Positions 31,049 through 39,942 of a DNA stretch of 45,380 bases are shown one piece after another (within the stretch, counting starts at the first letter, position 1; every line of letters begins with the position of its first letter). Source of the stretch: Parcubacteria group bacterium (lineage in GTDB: Bacteria; Patescibacteriota; Minisyncoccia; Moranbacterales; JAKLHP01); the NCBI GenBank assembly GCA_041657845.1, contig JBBABD010000005.1, positions 1 to 45,380 on the forward strand, given 5' to 3'. The translations under genes were made by a program, and so were the position numbers. The notes beneath the pieces are model-generated. The model saw only the letters and a list, made by a program, of their open reading frames with translations. It was not told where the DNA came from and did no database searches.

Positions 31049-31077
31049 TTGTTTTTATTGATTTTTACTGGTAATAT
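31049..31077 (+). promoter_or_regulatory. Leaderless promoter of alaS
   Basis: TTGTTT (31049-31054), 17 nt, TAATAT (31072-31077). The -10 box ends 6 nt before the ATG at 31084, so the transcript starts at the A of ATG. Confidence 0.6.
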
Positions 31078-31083
31078 AAAAAC

Positions 31084-32910
31084 ATGACAGCCAATGAGCT
31101 TAGGCAGAAATTTTTAAAATTCTTTGAATCCAAGGGACACACCATTATTCCCTCAGCTTCACTTATTCCCGAAAATGATCCTTCGGTGCTTTTTACGACC
31201 GCCGGAATGCATCCTTTGGTTCCGTATCTTATGGGAGAAAAATATCCCGGAGGAAGTCGTGTGGTCGATGTGCAAAAATGCGTTCGCACGGGAGACATTG
31301 ATGAAGTGGGAGACACTTGCCATCATACTTTTTTCGAAATGCTGGGGAATTGGAGTTTCGGAGATTATTTTAAGGAAGATTCCATAAAATGGAGTTTCGA
31401 ATTTTTGATATCAAAAGAAGGACTAAATTTGGACAAAAATAGAATTGCTATTTCAGTTTTTGCTGGCGATGATGATGCTCCGTTTGATGAAGAGTCGTAT
31501 GCTCTTTGGAAAAACTCGGGAATTTCCGAAAAAAGAATTGCCAAACTTCCCAAAAAAAATAATTGGTGGGGAATGGAAAAAGGACCTTGCGGACCGGACA
31601 CGGAAATATTTTATTGGACTGGAGATCCTGAAAATGTTCCGGAAAGCTTCAATGATGACAATGCTCTTTGGGTAGAAATCTGGAATAATGTTTTCATCCA
31701 GTATAACAAGATCCAGGATGACGGATATGAGGTTTTAAAACAGAAAAATGTCGATACGGGAATGGGATTGGAAAGAATCCTAGCGGCGATAAATGAATTT
31801 GATGATAATTATAAAACTGATTTGTTCTGGTCGATAATTGAAAAAATCGAGGAAATTTCCGGAAAAAAATATGGAGAAAGCGAGGAAATTACCAAATCAA
31901 TGCGCATTATTGCCGATCACATAAAAGCGGCTACTTTTATTATGGCGGATGACAAAGATATTTCTCCTTCCAATCTGGGACAAGGATATGTGGTCAGGCG
32001 TCTAATTCGAAGAGCGATTCGTCACGGTAAAATTTTGGGAATCGAAAATGATTCTTGGACGAAAGAAATTGCCAAGATCGTGGCTTTTGAATACAGAGAT
32101 GTTTATTCGGAACTGCCAAGAAATATTGATAAAGTTTTGAAAAAATTTGAGGAGGAAGAAGAAAAATTTAGAGAAACTTTAGAAAAAGGATTGAATATTC
32201 TAAATAAATTATACCCCATAGGATCAAAAAAGTTGAAAGATGGAGAATTTCCACCAGTTATAAATAAAGATGTGGATCCAGAAGAAGTTTTTAATCTATA
32301 CCAAACATACGGATTTCCCTTTGAAATGATACAGGAAGAATTGAACAAAAGAGGGCTTAGGGCTTATGAGGAAGAATTTCAACGAAGGCTCAAAAAACAT
32401 CAAGAGCTTTCTCGCACTGCGTCCAAAGGAATGTTTAAAGGAGGGCTGGCTGATTCAAGCGAGGAAACGAAAAGATTGCATACAGCGGCGCATTTGCTTT
32501 TGGCGGCGCTTCGAAAAATGTTTGGAGATCATGTTTATCAAAAAGGATCCAATATTACGCCAGAAAGGCTTCGATTTGATTTTTCTTATTCGGAAAAAAT
32601 GACTGAGGAACAGATAAGAGAAATTGAAAAAATGGTTAACGATGTTATTCAAGAAGATTTACCGGTAATTTGCGAAGAAATGAGTTTGGATGAAGCAGTG
32701 AAGCAAAATGCCATGGGAATTTTTAAGGCGAAATACGGAGAACAAGTTAAAGTTTATACGATACAATCCGCCCAAGGCGGACCTCCTTTCAGTCGGGAAA
32801 TTTGCGGAGGTCCGCACGCAACGCGCACCGGAAACTTAGGAAAATTCAAAATAGTAAAAGAAGAAAGTTCTTCGGCGGGAGTGCGAAGAATCAAAGCAAC
32901 TTTAGAATAA
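31084..32910 (+). CDS. alaS: Alanyl-tRNA synthetase lacking the C-terminal domain
   Basis: A class II synthetase of 608 residues instead of about 870. The N-terminal ELRQKFLKFFESKGHTIIPSASLIPENDPSVLFTTAGMHPLVPYLMG and CVRTGDIDEVG are typical catalytic parts. The editing domain is kept: HTAAHLLLAALRKM provides the H-x-x-x-H zinc pair, and CGGPHATRTG provides the Cys-His pair. The protein ends right after SSSAGVRRIKATLE, so the coiled-coil/DHHA1 C-Ala domain is absent. It is followed 20 nt later by proS. Confidence 0.97.
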   Translation: MTANELRQKFLKFFESKGHTIIPSASLIPENDPSVLFTTAGMHPLVPYLMGEKYPGGSRVVDVQKCVRTGDIDEVGDTCHHTFFEMLGNWSFGDYFKEDSIKWSFEFLISKEGLNLDKNRIAISVFAGDDDAPFDEESYALWKNSGISEKRIAKLPKKNNWWGMEKGPCGPDTEIFYWTGDPENVPESFNDDNALWVEIWNNVFIQYNKIQDDGYEVLKQKNVDTGMGLERILAAINEFDDNYKTDLFWSIIEKIEEISGKKYGESEEITKSMRIIADHIKAATFIMADDKDISPSNLGQGYVVRRLIRRAIRHGKILGIENDSWTKEIAKIVAFEYRDVYSELPRNIDKVLKKFEEEEEKFRETLEKGLNILNKLYPIGSKKLKDGEFPPVINKDVDPEEVFNLYQTYGFPFEMIQEELNKRGLRAYEEEFQRRLKKHQELSRTASKGMFKGGLADSSEETKRLHTAAHLLLAALRKMFGDHVYQKGSNITPERLRFDFSYSEKMTEEQIREIEKMVNDVIQEDLPVICEEMSLDEAVKQNAMGIFKAKYGEQVKVYTIQSAQGGPPFSREICGGPHATRTGNLGKFKIVKEESSSAGVRRIKATLE

Positions 32911-32930
32911 TTTTGTAATTTTGTAGAACC

Positions 32931-34160
32931 ATGAAACAATCAAAACTTTTTACCAAGACCAAAAAAGAAGCGCCGAAAGATGAGTTGAGCATCAATGCTC
33001 AATTGCTTATACGTGCCGGATTTGTCGATAAACTGATGGCGGGAGTCTACACTTTTTTGCCATTGGGACTTCGGGTAATGAAAAAAATAGAAAATATAAT
33101 TCGCGAGGAAATGAATGCTATCGGGGGTCAGGAGATTACAATGCCGGCACTTCAACCAAAAGAAAACTGGATGACAACCGGAAGATGGGATACGATGGAC
33201 GATTTGTATAAAGTAAAAGATGTGAGCGATAGAGAATTTGCGCTTGGAGCAACTCACGAAGAAGTTATATCGCCACTGGCGAAAAAATTTGTAAACTCAT
33301 ATAAAGATTTGCCTTTGTATGCTTATCAATTCCAGAATAAATTCAGAATGGAACTTCGTTCAAAATCCGGACTGCTTCGCGGGAGAGAATTTTTGATGAA
33401 AGATTTATATTCTTTTCATCTAACGAAAAAAGATCTGGATGAATATTATGAAAAAGTTAAAGAAGCCTATTTTAAGATTTTTGAAAGATTTGGGATCAGA
33501 GAAAAAACACATCTTGCTTTTGCTTCGGGAGGAACATTTTCCAAATATTCCCACGAGTTTCAAACAATTTCGCAAGCCGGAGAAGATATAATATACGTTT
33601 GCAATAAATGCGGTTTGGCAATCAATAAAGAAATAAAATCAGAAACGGAAAAGTGTCCTGAGTGCGGAGGAACTGACTTTCGTGAAGAAAAAGCGATTGA
33701 AACGGGAAACATATTCAAACTGATGAATAAATATTCCAAGCCGTTTAATTTAAGCGTTACCGATGAAAAAGGAGAAAATCAAGAAGTTATGATGGGATGC
33801 TATGGAATCGGACTTAGCAGAGCGATGGGAACAATTGTGGAATTGAACAATGACGAAAAAGGAATGATCTGGCCGGAAGCGGTGGCTCCGTTCAAAGTTC
33901 ATCTTTTGAGTTTGGGAAAAAACGAAGAAGCAGAAAAGATTTATCAGGAGCTAACTGAGAAAAATGTTGAAGTTTTGTTTGATGACCGAGAAGCCAGCGC
34001 TGGAGCAAAATTCGCTGATAGCGATCTCATTGGAATTCCGTATCGCGTTGTCATCAGTGAAAAATCTCTTGCATCCGGCGGGGTAGAAGTGAAAAAGAGA
34101 AGCGAAGAAAAGAGTGAAATTATTGAAGTTGAAAAATTGCTTTCATATTTTCAAAAATAA
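32931..34160 (+). CDS. proS: Prolyl-tRNA synthetase without the INS editing domain
   Basis: Class IIa synthetase, 409 residues. Motif 1 and 2 regions are RAGFVDKLMAGVYTFLPLGLRVMKKIENIIREEM, ALGATHEEV and RFxxELRSKSGLLRGREFLMKDLYSFH. The C-terminal anticodon-binding domain starts at about PFKVHLLSLG. Full-length bacterial ProRS has an INS editing domain of about 180 residues. Here only a zinc-ribbon-like insert (CNKCG...CPECGG) stands in its place. A free-standing YbaK-like deacylase is at 42579. It probably shares a transcript with alaS. Confidence 0.95.
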   Translation: MKQSKLFTKTKKEAPKDELSINAQLLIRAGFVDKLMAGVYTFLPLGLRVMKKIENIIREEMNAIGGQEITMPALQPKENWMTTGRWDTMDDLYKVKDVSDREFALGATHEEVISPLAKKFVNSYKDLPLYAYQFQNKFRMELRSKSGLLRGREFLMKDLYSFHLTKKDLDEYYEKVKEAYFKIFERFGIREKTHLAFASGGTFSKYSHEFQTISQAGEDIIYVCNKCGLAINKEIKSETEKCPECGGTDFREEKAIETGNIFKLMNKYSKPFNLSVTDEKGENQEVMMGCYGIGLSRAMGTIVELNNDEKGMIWPEAVAPFKVHLLSLGKNEEAEKIYQELTEKNVEVLFDDREASAGAKFADSDLIGIPYRVVISEKSLASGGVEVKKRSEEKSEIIEVEKLLSYFQK

Positions 34161-34171
34161 AAAATAAAAAT

Positions 34172-35692
34172 GTGAAAAATTTCTTTAGTAGATACGCTAT
34201 TTATTTGATACTTCTGGGAGCATCTGTTTTGAGATTTTTGAGGATTGATAATCGTGATTTTTGGTATGATGAAGCTTTTACCGGAGTGGCAATCAAGGAA
34301 AGATTTTGGGGAATGATCGATATGATCATCAAGGATGTTCACCCCCCGCTTTATTATGTTTCCGTAAAAATATTTTCTTCATTTTTTGGCTATAGCGTTT
34401 TCGGAATAAGATTGTATTCTGCAATTTTCGGAGTTCTGGGAATTTGGGTGGTCTATCTTCTTACCAAAAATCTTTTTGGCAAAAAAGCGGCGCTTTGGGC
34501 AAGCGCCGTAATGGCGATTTCTCCTTTTGCTATCCAATATTCTCAAGAAGCAAGAATGTATGCGATGTTTGGATTTTTGTTTACGCTGGCTTCGCATTTT
34601 TTTATCCGAGGGCTTCAAACGGAAGAGAAAAAATATTATTATCTTTGGGGATTATTTTTGGGACTCTCGGCGCTCACGCATTATATGGGAATTATCACCG
34701 CTCCAATTTTCTTTTTGGTTTCTTTTGGGTGGAGGGTTTTTGAAGACCGCAAAGTAAAAGAAAAATACAGCTTTTTGAAACTGAGAAAAATGATTTTTGA
34801 AAAAAAAGTTCTTCTTGGATACGGAGTTTTCGGATTGTTTTTTTCTTTCTGGATTCCGGTTTTTGCGCGGCACATTCTCAAAGCCGGAAGCCTGACTTGG
34901 ATAAAACCGGCGACGATTGCGGATATTTTTAAAAACATTCAGATTTTTATTTTTGGATCTCCTCTGGGCGAGATGACCGGAGGAACAACCGGGATCCCGA
35001 TTCCGAGCGAACTTAGTTTGATGTCATCCGAATCGATGCTAGTGATGGTCGCAATGTTTTCAGTGGCTATCATGATCTATCTTTTTGGAAAGGAAGAAAA
35101 AAAAGAAAAAATTGCCGGAGTTTTTATTCTCTCTTTCGGATATTTGATTGCCATCTATATTCTTTCAATGCTGGGAATTCATTATTTGGTTTCTCGCTAT
35201 ATTCTTCCAGTTGCCTACGTGATTTTTATTATTCTGGGACTTTGGCTTTCAAAAATTAAAAGCGCGTATGCGATTGTCGTTTTTTTAACGTACATAGTTT
35301 TATCATCTTCTGTTATTCCTGTCCCAAATTCGACCGGTTGGCAAAAATTCCAGCGAGATGCTGGAAAATTTCAAGGCAGGGAATTTTATATTTTCAATCC
35401 TTTTGATTATGTGATTGCCAAATCATATATCGGTTCGGACGATCTTATTATTTATAATCTAGAATTGCCGGCTCACTCCTATGCCGAAAAGTGGGCGGCG
35501 ATAGGACAAACCGGAAAAAGAACGGAAAATTTTGACGACATCCGAAATAACAATGGAATAATTATTTCCAATGTGATAATAAAAGACGAAATAAACGGAA
35601 AGGAAGATGAAACTTATCGGAAGAATTTAAATCTAAACGGAATCAGCGTTTTGGCAAAATACGACAACGTGATTCTTTACGAGTTTAAATAA
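34172..35692 (+). CDS. GT39/PMT-like membrane glycosyltransferase
   Basis: A 506-residue protein with about ten membrane helices. The first loop after helix 1 has RFLRIDNRDFWYDEAFTGVAI, the conserved acidic D-E motif of GT-C enzymes such as protein mannosyltransferases and ArnT. A second conserved stretch is IQYSQEARMYAMF with the Q-E-A-R-M-Y motif. It would move a sugar from a polyprenyl phosphate donor to an acceptor outside the membrane. The GTG start overlaps an ATGTGA just after proS. Confidence 0.85.
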   Translation: MKNFFSRYAIYLILLGASVLRFLRIDNRDFWYDEAFTGVAIKERFWGMIDMIIKDVHPPLYYVSVKIFSSFFGYSVFGIRLYSAIFGVLGIWVVYLLTKNLFGKKAALWASAVMAISPFAIQYSQEARMYAMFGFLFTLASHFFIRGLQTEEKKYYYLWGLFLGLSALTHYMGIITAPIFFLVSFGWRVFEDRKVKEKYSFLKLRKMIFEKKVLLGYGVFGLFFSFWIPVFARHILKAGSLTWIKPATIADIFKNIQIFIFGSPLGEMTGGTTGIPIPSELSLMSSESMLVMVAMFSVAIMIYLFGKEEKKEKIAGVFILSFGYLIAIYILSMLGIHYLVSRYILPVAYVIFIILGLWLSKIKSAYAIVVFLTYIVLSSSVIPVPNSTGWQKFQRDAGKFQGREFYIFNPFDYVIAKSYIGSDDLIIYNLELPAHSYAEKWAAIGQTGKRTENFDDIRNNNGIIISNVIIKDEINGKEDETYRKNLNLNGISVLAKYDNVILYEFK

Positions 35693-35720
35693 CTCGTTAT
35701 TATGCGAATTTTTTGTTAGT

Positions 35721-37478
35721 CTACATTTTCTCCAAAGTTTCGATTCCGAGCAGATTTAAGCCAACTTTTAATACTATTTGAATCGCTTGAATGAGCGCTA
35801 AGCGGGAGCTTTTTAGATCTTCGGTTTCAGCATTTAAAACCGGATATTTCTGGTAGAATTTATTGAAAAGCTGGGCAATTTCGAATATATCAATGGCAAC
35901 AATCGAAGGATTGTATTCCAAAGCGGATTTTTTGATTAAATCAGGAAATCCGATTATTTTTTTGATAAGTTCTCTTTCTTCCTGATTATTTCCGAGAGCT
36001 TCGAAATTAATATTTTTTTCAATAGGCTCTGCTTTTCGAAGAATGCTGGCGATTCGGGCATAGGCATATTGGCAATACGGTCCGGTGAAACCGTCAAAGG
36101 AAACTGATTCTTTCGGATTAAATTCAATATTTTGGCTGGCTCCGACGCGGAGAAAATAGAATTTGATAGCACCCAGCGCAATTTTTCTGACCCTTTCTTC
36201 AAAATCAGTTTCATTAATTTTTTCTTCTCCGTATCTTTTTTGGATTTCTTCTTTCGCCAATTCTTTAATTTTTTTTATCAGATCATCGGCGTCAACTACT
36301 TTTCCTTCGCGGGATTTCATCTTTCCGTCTGGGAGGGTAATCATTCCATAGGATAGGTGATATAAATTTTTTGCCCACTTGTATCCAAGCGATTCTAAAA
36401 TTTTAAACAGACATTGGAAATGATAAACTTGCTCTGAGCCAACCACATAAATTAATTTGTCTAAAGCATATTTTTCTATTCGGGAAACGGCTGTTCCAAG
36501 GTCTTGAGTAATGTAGACGCTAGTCCCATCATCTCGTACCAAGGTTATTTTTTTGGCGTTTCCGTCTTTGTCTAAACTGAATTCTTTTTCCGAAAGATTG
36601 AAAATAATTGCTCCATTTTCATTTTTTTCAAAAACTCCTTTTTGAAGTCCGGCATTGATGATATCTTTTCCTAGCTTGTAGGTTTTTGATTCATAATTAA
36701 CCACATCAAATTCAAATCCCATTTCAAGAAGAGTCGTTTTCCAACCTTCATAAACCCAATCATTCATTTTTTTCCAAAGCTCGATAATTTCTTTGTTCTC
36801 ATCCTCCCATTCCTTGAGCATTTCCTGGATTTCATTTTCAAGTTCAGGATTATTTGCCAGCTCCTGGCTATATTTTACATACCAATGTCCGACAAAATGG
36901 TCGCCTTTCATCTGCAAAGATTCCGGAGTGGAATTTTCTCCCCATTTTTGGTAGGCGAGCATCGATTTGCAAATATGCACTCCGCGATCGTTTATAATAT
37001 TAGCGCGAAGAGTATCATATCCGGCATGTTTCAGAATGTTGGTTAGAGCCATCCCAAGTGATCCATTTCGGGCGTGTCCAAGATGAAGAGGCTTGTTGGT
37101 ATTGGGTCCCAGATATTCAACCATAACTTTTTCTTTTTTTCCAATTTCAGAGCTTCCAAAACCGTATTTTTTATCCAAAACTTCTTCCAAAACAGAGAAT
37201 AGCGCCGTATTTGTTAAGCGTATGTTTAGATATGATCCGGTAGCGCTAACTTTTTCTATTATTTCATCCGGCTTAAAATTAGCAGCAATAAGCTTTGAAA
37301 TTTCAACTGGAGATTTTTCTAGTTTTTTGGCCAAAGAAAAACATTCAAAAGCAAAATCTCCAAATTCCGGATTAGACGGAAAAGAAATGCTCAAATCATC
37401 TAATTTCGCGCCGGTTGTTTTTTTAATAGCCTCCCCAAGCCTTTCGATTATTTTTTCTTTAAGTTCTTGGATTTTCAT
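35721..37478 (-). CDS. argS: Arginyl-tRNA synthetase
   Basis: Class I synthetase, 585 residues. The N-terminal additional domain is followed by the HIGH-type motif GPNTNKPLHLGHARNGSLGMAL. The KMSKS counterpart is KMKSREGKVV, and the DALR anticodon domain contains YCQYAYARIASILRKAEP and the C-terminal FNKFYQKYPVLNAE. The start 37478 is fixed by a promoter with a leaderless layout. It converges with the glycosyltransferase gene, only 28 nt apart. Confidence 0.97.
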   Translation of the reverse strand: MKIQELKEKIIERLGEAIKKTTGAKLDDLSISFPSNPEFGDFAFECFSLAKKLEKSPVEISKLIAANFKPDEIIEKVSATGSYLNIRLTNTALFSVLEEVLDKKYGFGSSEIGKKEKVMVEYLGPNTNKPLHLGHARNGSLGMALTNILKHAGYDTLRANIINDRGVHICKSMLAYQKWGENSTPESLQMKGDHFVGHWYVKYSQELANNPELENEIQEMLKEWEDENKEIIELWKKMNDWVYEGWKTTLLEMGFEFDVVNYESKTYKLGKDIINAGLQKGVFEKNENGAIIFNLSEKEFSLDKDGNAKKITLVRDDGTSVYITQDLGTAVSRIEKYALDKLIYVVGSEQVYHFQCLFKILESLGYKWAKNLYHLSYGMITLPDGKMKSREGKVVDADDLIKKIKELAKEEIQKRYGEEKINETDFEERVRKIALGAIKFYFLRVGASQNIEFNPKESVSFDGFTGPYCQYAYARIASILRKAEPIEKNINFEALGNNQEERELIKKIIGFPDLIKKSALEYNPSIVAIDIFEIAQLFNKFYQKYPVLNAETEDLKSSRLALIQAIQIVLKVGLNLLGIETLEKM

Positions 37479-37484
37479 ATTTTA

Positions 37485-37513
37485 ATTATCGCTTTTTTGA
37501 GGCATATTGTCAA
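37485..37513 (-). promoter_or_regulatory. Leaderless promoter of argS
   Basis: On the minus strand TTGACA (37513-37508), 17 nt, GATAAT (37490-37485). The -10 box ends 6 nt before ATG 37478. A divergent -35-like TTGTCA at 37507-37512 overlaps it and may serve the small gene at 37578. Confidence 0.75.
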
Positions 37514-37577
37514 AAACTGAATATTAGGTAATAATTAAATCGTATCATATTAATAGTAAGATGAGGAGGTGAGTACA

Positions 37578-37745
37578 GTGGCGGAGACGAGAAAAATTGA
37601 AGTCATTTTGTCAAAAAAAGAGTGGGAGGAAATATTGTCTGGAAAATCGGGAAGTATTCAAACCTTTCGTGATTCCAATGCTCACTATTATTTCGATGAT
37701 AATCCCCAAGAGGAGGCAGTAAGAGTAGAAATCATCGAGAGGTAA
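37578..37745 (+). CDS. Small acidic orphan protein
   Basis: Read by hand: 55 residues starting GTG 37578 with GAGGAGGTGAG just upstream. The sequence begins VAETRKIEVILSKKEWEEIL and continues with GSIQTFRDSNAHYYFDDNPQ and EEAVRVEIIER. It is compact and charged, probably beta-alpha-beta. A terminator stands directly behind it. No family is recognised. Confidence 0.68.
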   Translation: MAETRKIEVILSKKEWEEILSGKSGSIQTFRDSNAHYYFDDNPQEEAVRVEIIER

Positions 37746-37767
37746 CTGGCTGGGTAAGTGTGATTAA

Positions 37768-37796
37768 GGGCGGGAAGATTTTCTCGCCCCTTTCTA
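37768..37796 (+). terminator. Terminator of the small gene 37578
   Basis: GGGCGGGAA (37768-37776) / TTCTCGCCC (37781-37789), one G-T pair, loop GATT, followed by CTTTCT. Confidence 0.72.
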
Positions 37797-37804
37797 ATGT
37801 TTTT

Positions 37805-38113
37805 ATGACCTTGAAATTTACTCGGAAAATTGAAGATTTCGTCTGCGAGAATTGCGGAATAAAAATAAAAGGCAATGGTTTTACCAATCATTGTCCGCAT
37901 TGTCTTTGGAGCAAACACGTAGACATAAACCCCGGTGACAGAGAATCGTCTTGCCAAGGATTGATGAAACCGGCTAGAATCGAAAAAGGAAACAGAGGAA
38001 AAGAATATATAATTGTTCACCAATGTATTAAGTGTGGATATGAAAAAAGAAACAAAACAAGCGAAAAAGATAATTTTGAAGAAATAATCAAAATCAATGA
38101 AAATTACACTTAG
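37805..38113 (+). CDS. RNHCP-domain zinc-ribbon protein
   Basis: A 102-residue protein with two zinc knuckles at the N-terminus (Cys14, Cys17, Cys30, Cys33) and the family hallmark TNHCPHCLWSKHVDINPGDRESSCQGLMKP. The RNHCP family normally has RNHCP, here TNHCP. A third cysteine pair is CIKCG near residue 80. The function is unknown. The start is placed at 37805, after the terminator of the previous gene. It overlaps ispH by 17 nt, so the two are probably cotranscribed. Confidence 0.85.
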   Translation: MTLKFTRKIEDFVCENCGIKIKGNGFTNHCPHCLWSKHVDINPGDRESSCQGLMKPARIEKGNRGKEYIIVHQCIKCGYEKRNKTSEKDNFEEIIKINENYT

Positions 38114-38975
38114 CCAATATGCCGGATTTTGCGATGGAGTAAAACGGGCGTATGATATTGCCCTAAAAATATCCAAAGATAAAAAAGTCAAAAAACCGAT
38201 TTTTGTTTTGGGCTCTTTGGTTCATAATAACGATGTGGTAAGAAAAATAGAGAAGATGGGAATAGGAAAAATAAGCTTCGATGGAAATATCGATAAGTTT
38301 TTTAGCTCTAATAAAAGAAAAATCGGCACTCTAATCGTCACTGCTCATGGAATTGGGCCAAAATTTTATAAATTAGCCAAAGAAAAAAATATTGATGTTA
38401 TTGATACCACTTGTCCGAAAGTAATAAAAGTTCAAAGGCTGGCCAAGCTTTATTCCGATAGAAATTATCAAGTCATAATTATTGGGGAAAAAATGCACAA
38501 AGAAGTGAAAGGAATTTTCGAATGGTCAAACGAGAAGGCGATAATTATCGATAATGAGAAAGATATTAAAAATATCAAATTAAATCCAAAGAAAAAAATA
38601 GCCATAATTTCTCAGACCACCCAAAGCGAGGATTTTGTAAAAAAGATTTCAGATATGATCAGAAAAGAATATCCGAAGTCAACGGAAATATTTGATACTC
38701 TTTGCCTAACTACTCGCGACAGGCAGGGGGAAGTAAAAGAAATGGCTAAAAATAATGATGTAATAATTATTATCGGGTCTCCGGATAGCGCCAATTCCAC
38801 CCATCTCTGGAAAATTGCCAAGAAAATAAATTCAAGATCCTATTTTGTCAAAAGAGCCGGCGATATTAAAAAAAACTGGTTTGAAAATGCTAAAAAAATA
38901 GGAATTTCCGCCGGAGCCTCGACGCCCTTGTGGATCATCGAAAGAGTTTGCAATTTTGCTAAAAAAAAGCTATAA
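38097..38975 (+). CDS. ispH: 4-hydroxy-3-methylbut-2-enyl diphosphate reductase (IspH/LytB)
   Basis: Last enzyme of the MEP isoprenoid pathway, producing IPP and DMAPP with an Fe-S cluster. The three cluster cysteines are visible: Cys12 in GFCDGVKRA, Cys106 in DTTCPKV and Cys203 in DTLCLTTRDRQ. GEKMHKEVKG gives the conserved His/Glu region, and TTQS and GSPDSANSTHLWKIA are the substrate motifs. The length of 292 residues is normal. No other MEP gene is in the window. Confidence 0.96.
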   Translation: MKITLSQYAGFCDGVKRAYDIALKISKDKKVKKPIFVLGSLVHNNDVVRKIEKMGIGKISFDGNIDKFFSSNKRKIGTLIVTAHGIGPKFYKLAKEKNIDVIDTTCPKVIKVQRLAKLYSDRNYQVIIIGEKMHKEVKGIFEWSNEKAIIIDNEKDIKNIKLNPKKKIAIISQTTQSEDFVKKISDMIRKEYPKSTEIFDTLCLTTRDRQGEVKEMAKNNDVIIIIGSPDSANSTHLWKIAKKINSRSYFVKRAGDIKKNWFENAKKIGISAGASTPLWIIERVCNFAKKKL

Positions 38976-39029
38976 TTTTGAGATAAAGAAGGCTAAAATA
39001 TTTGTTGTTTTTTAAATTATAAAAAATCT

Positions 39030-39842
39030 ATGCCTAGTATTATTTTAGTGGAAGATGATCCGATGATCGGAGAAATATACCAAAGAAAATTTGGTTCATC
39101 TGGTTTTGATGTTACTATCGCTACTTCAGGCAAGGAATTTCTAAATGAGGCGGGGAAAAAGAAATATGATCTTGTCCTTTTGGATATGGTGCTTCCTGAA
39201 ATGAGCGGACTGGATATTTTGACAGAGCTTAAAAAAAGCGGGAAATATGATCCAGAATTGAAAGTTTTTATTTTCAGCAATCTTACCAGCAAAGAAGATT
39301 ATGACAAGGCAATGGCAAATGGCGCCGATGGGTATATACCTAAAACTCGCTTTAATCCTTCCGAATTAGTTGATGAAGTAAAAAGGATAATTAATGAGAT
39401 TGGTGAACAGAAAAAAAATGAAAATAGGCGCAACGCAAAGGATCTGGATGAAAATGGAAGCAACATTTCAAAAAATGGGAAAAGAGTTCTCTTTATTGAA
39501 GATGAAAAAGCTTTTGTTGAAATTTTTTGCAAAAAACTTCGAGACGAGGGCTATGAAGTTGAATCTGCGGAAAATGGGGCTTGGGGGCTGAAAGAGGCAT
39601 TCAAAAAAGATTTTGATTTAATAGTGACTGATATGATGATGCCGGCGATGACTGGACCGGAAATAATAGCAAAACTTAGGATGGAAGAAAAAACAAAAAA
39701 CATTCCCATCATTGTCATTTCCGCTTCCTCCACTGATGAAAAAATAAGAGAAGTAAAAGAGCTTGGAATTTCAGATTTTTTTATTAAAACAAGAATTGTT
39801 CCGAGTGATTTGGCCAGAAGAGTAGATGAAATATTAAAATAA
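39030..39842 (+). CDS. Tandem receiver-domain response regulator, no output domain
   Basis: A 270-residue protein made of two CheY-like receiver domains. REC1 has the acidic pair Asp9-Asp10, phospho-acceptor Asp52 (LLDMVLPEMSG) and Lys in YIPKTRF. REC2 starts near residue 150 (KRVLFIEDE) with acceptor Asp201 (IVTDMMMPAMTG) and Lys in FIKTR. The linker is polar (RRNAKDLDENGSNISKNG). No DNA-binding or enzymatic output and no histidine kinase nearby, so it may act by protein contact. Confidence 0.9.
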   Translation: MPSIILVEDDPMIGEIYQRKFGSSGFDVTIATSGKEFLNEAGKKKYDLVLLDMVLPEMSGLDILTELKKSGKYDPELKVFIFSNLTSKEDYDKAMANGADGYIPKTRFNPSELVDEVKRIINEIGEQKKNENRRNAKDLDENGSNISKNGKRVLFIEDEKAFVEIFCKKLRDEGYEVESAENGAWGLKEAFKKDFDLIVTDMMMPAMTGPEIIAKLRMEEKTKNIPIIVISASSTDEKIREVKELGISDFFIKTRIVPSDLARRVDEILK

Positions 39843-39843
39843 C

Positions 39844-39938
39844 AAATTAAACGCAGATTTAGCGCTAATTAAACACAAAAACACAGATTATTTGTGCGTA
39901 TGTGTTAATTTGTTAAAAATTTGTGTCAATTGTTGATT
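39844..39938. repeat. Spacer of inverted tandem units (AATTAAACRC type), before aspS
   Basis: The left half has AAATTAAACGCAGATTT and AATTAAACACAAAAACACAG. The right half has TGTGCGTATGTGTTAATTTG and AAATTTGTGTCAATTG, largely the complement. Confidence 0.65.
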
Positions 39939-39942
39939 TTTT

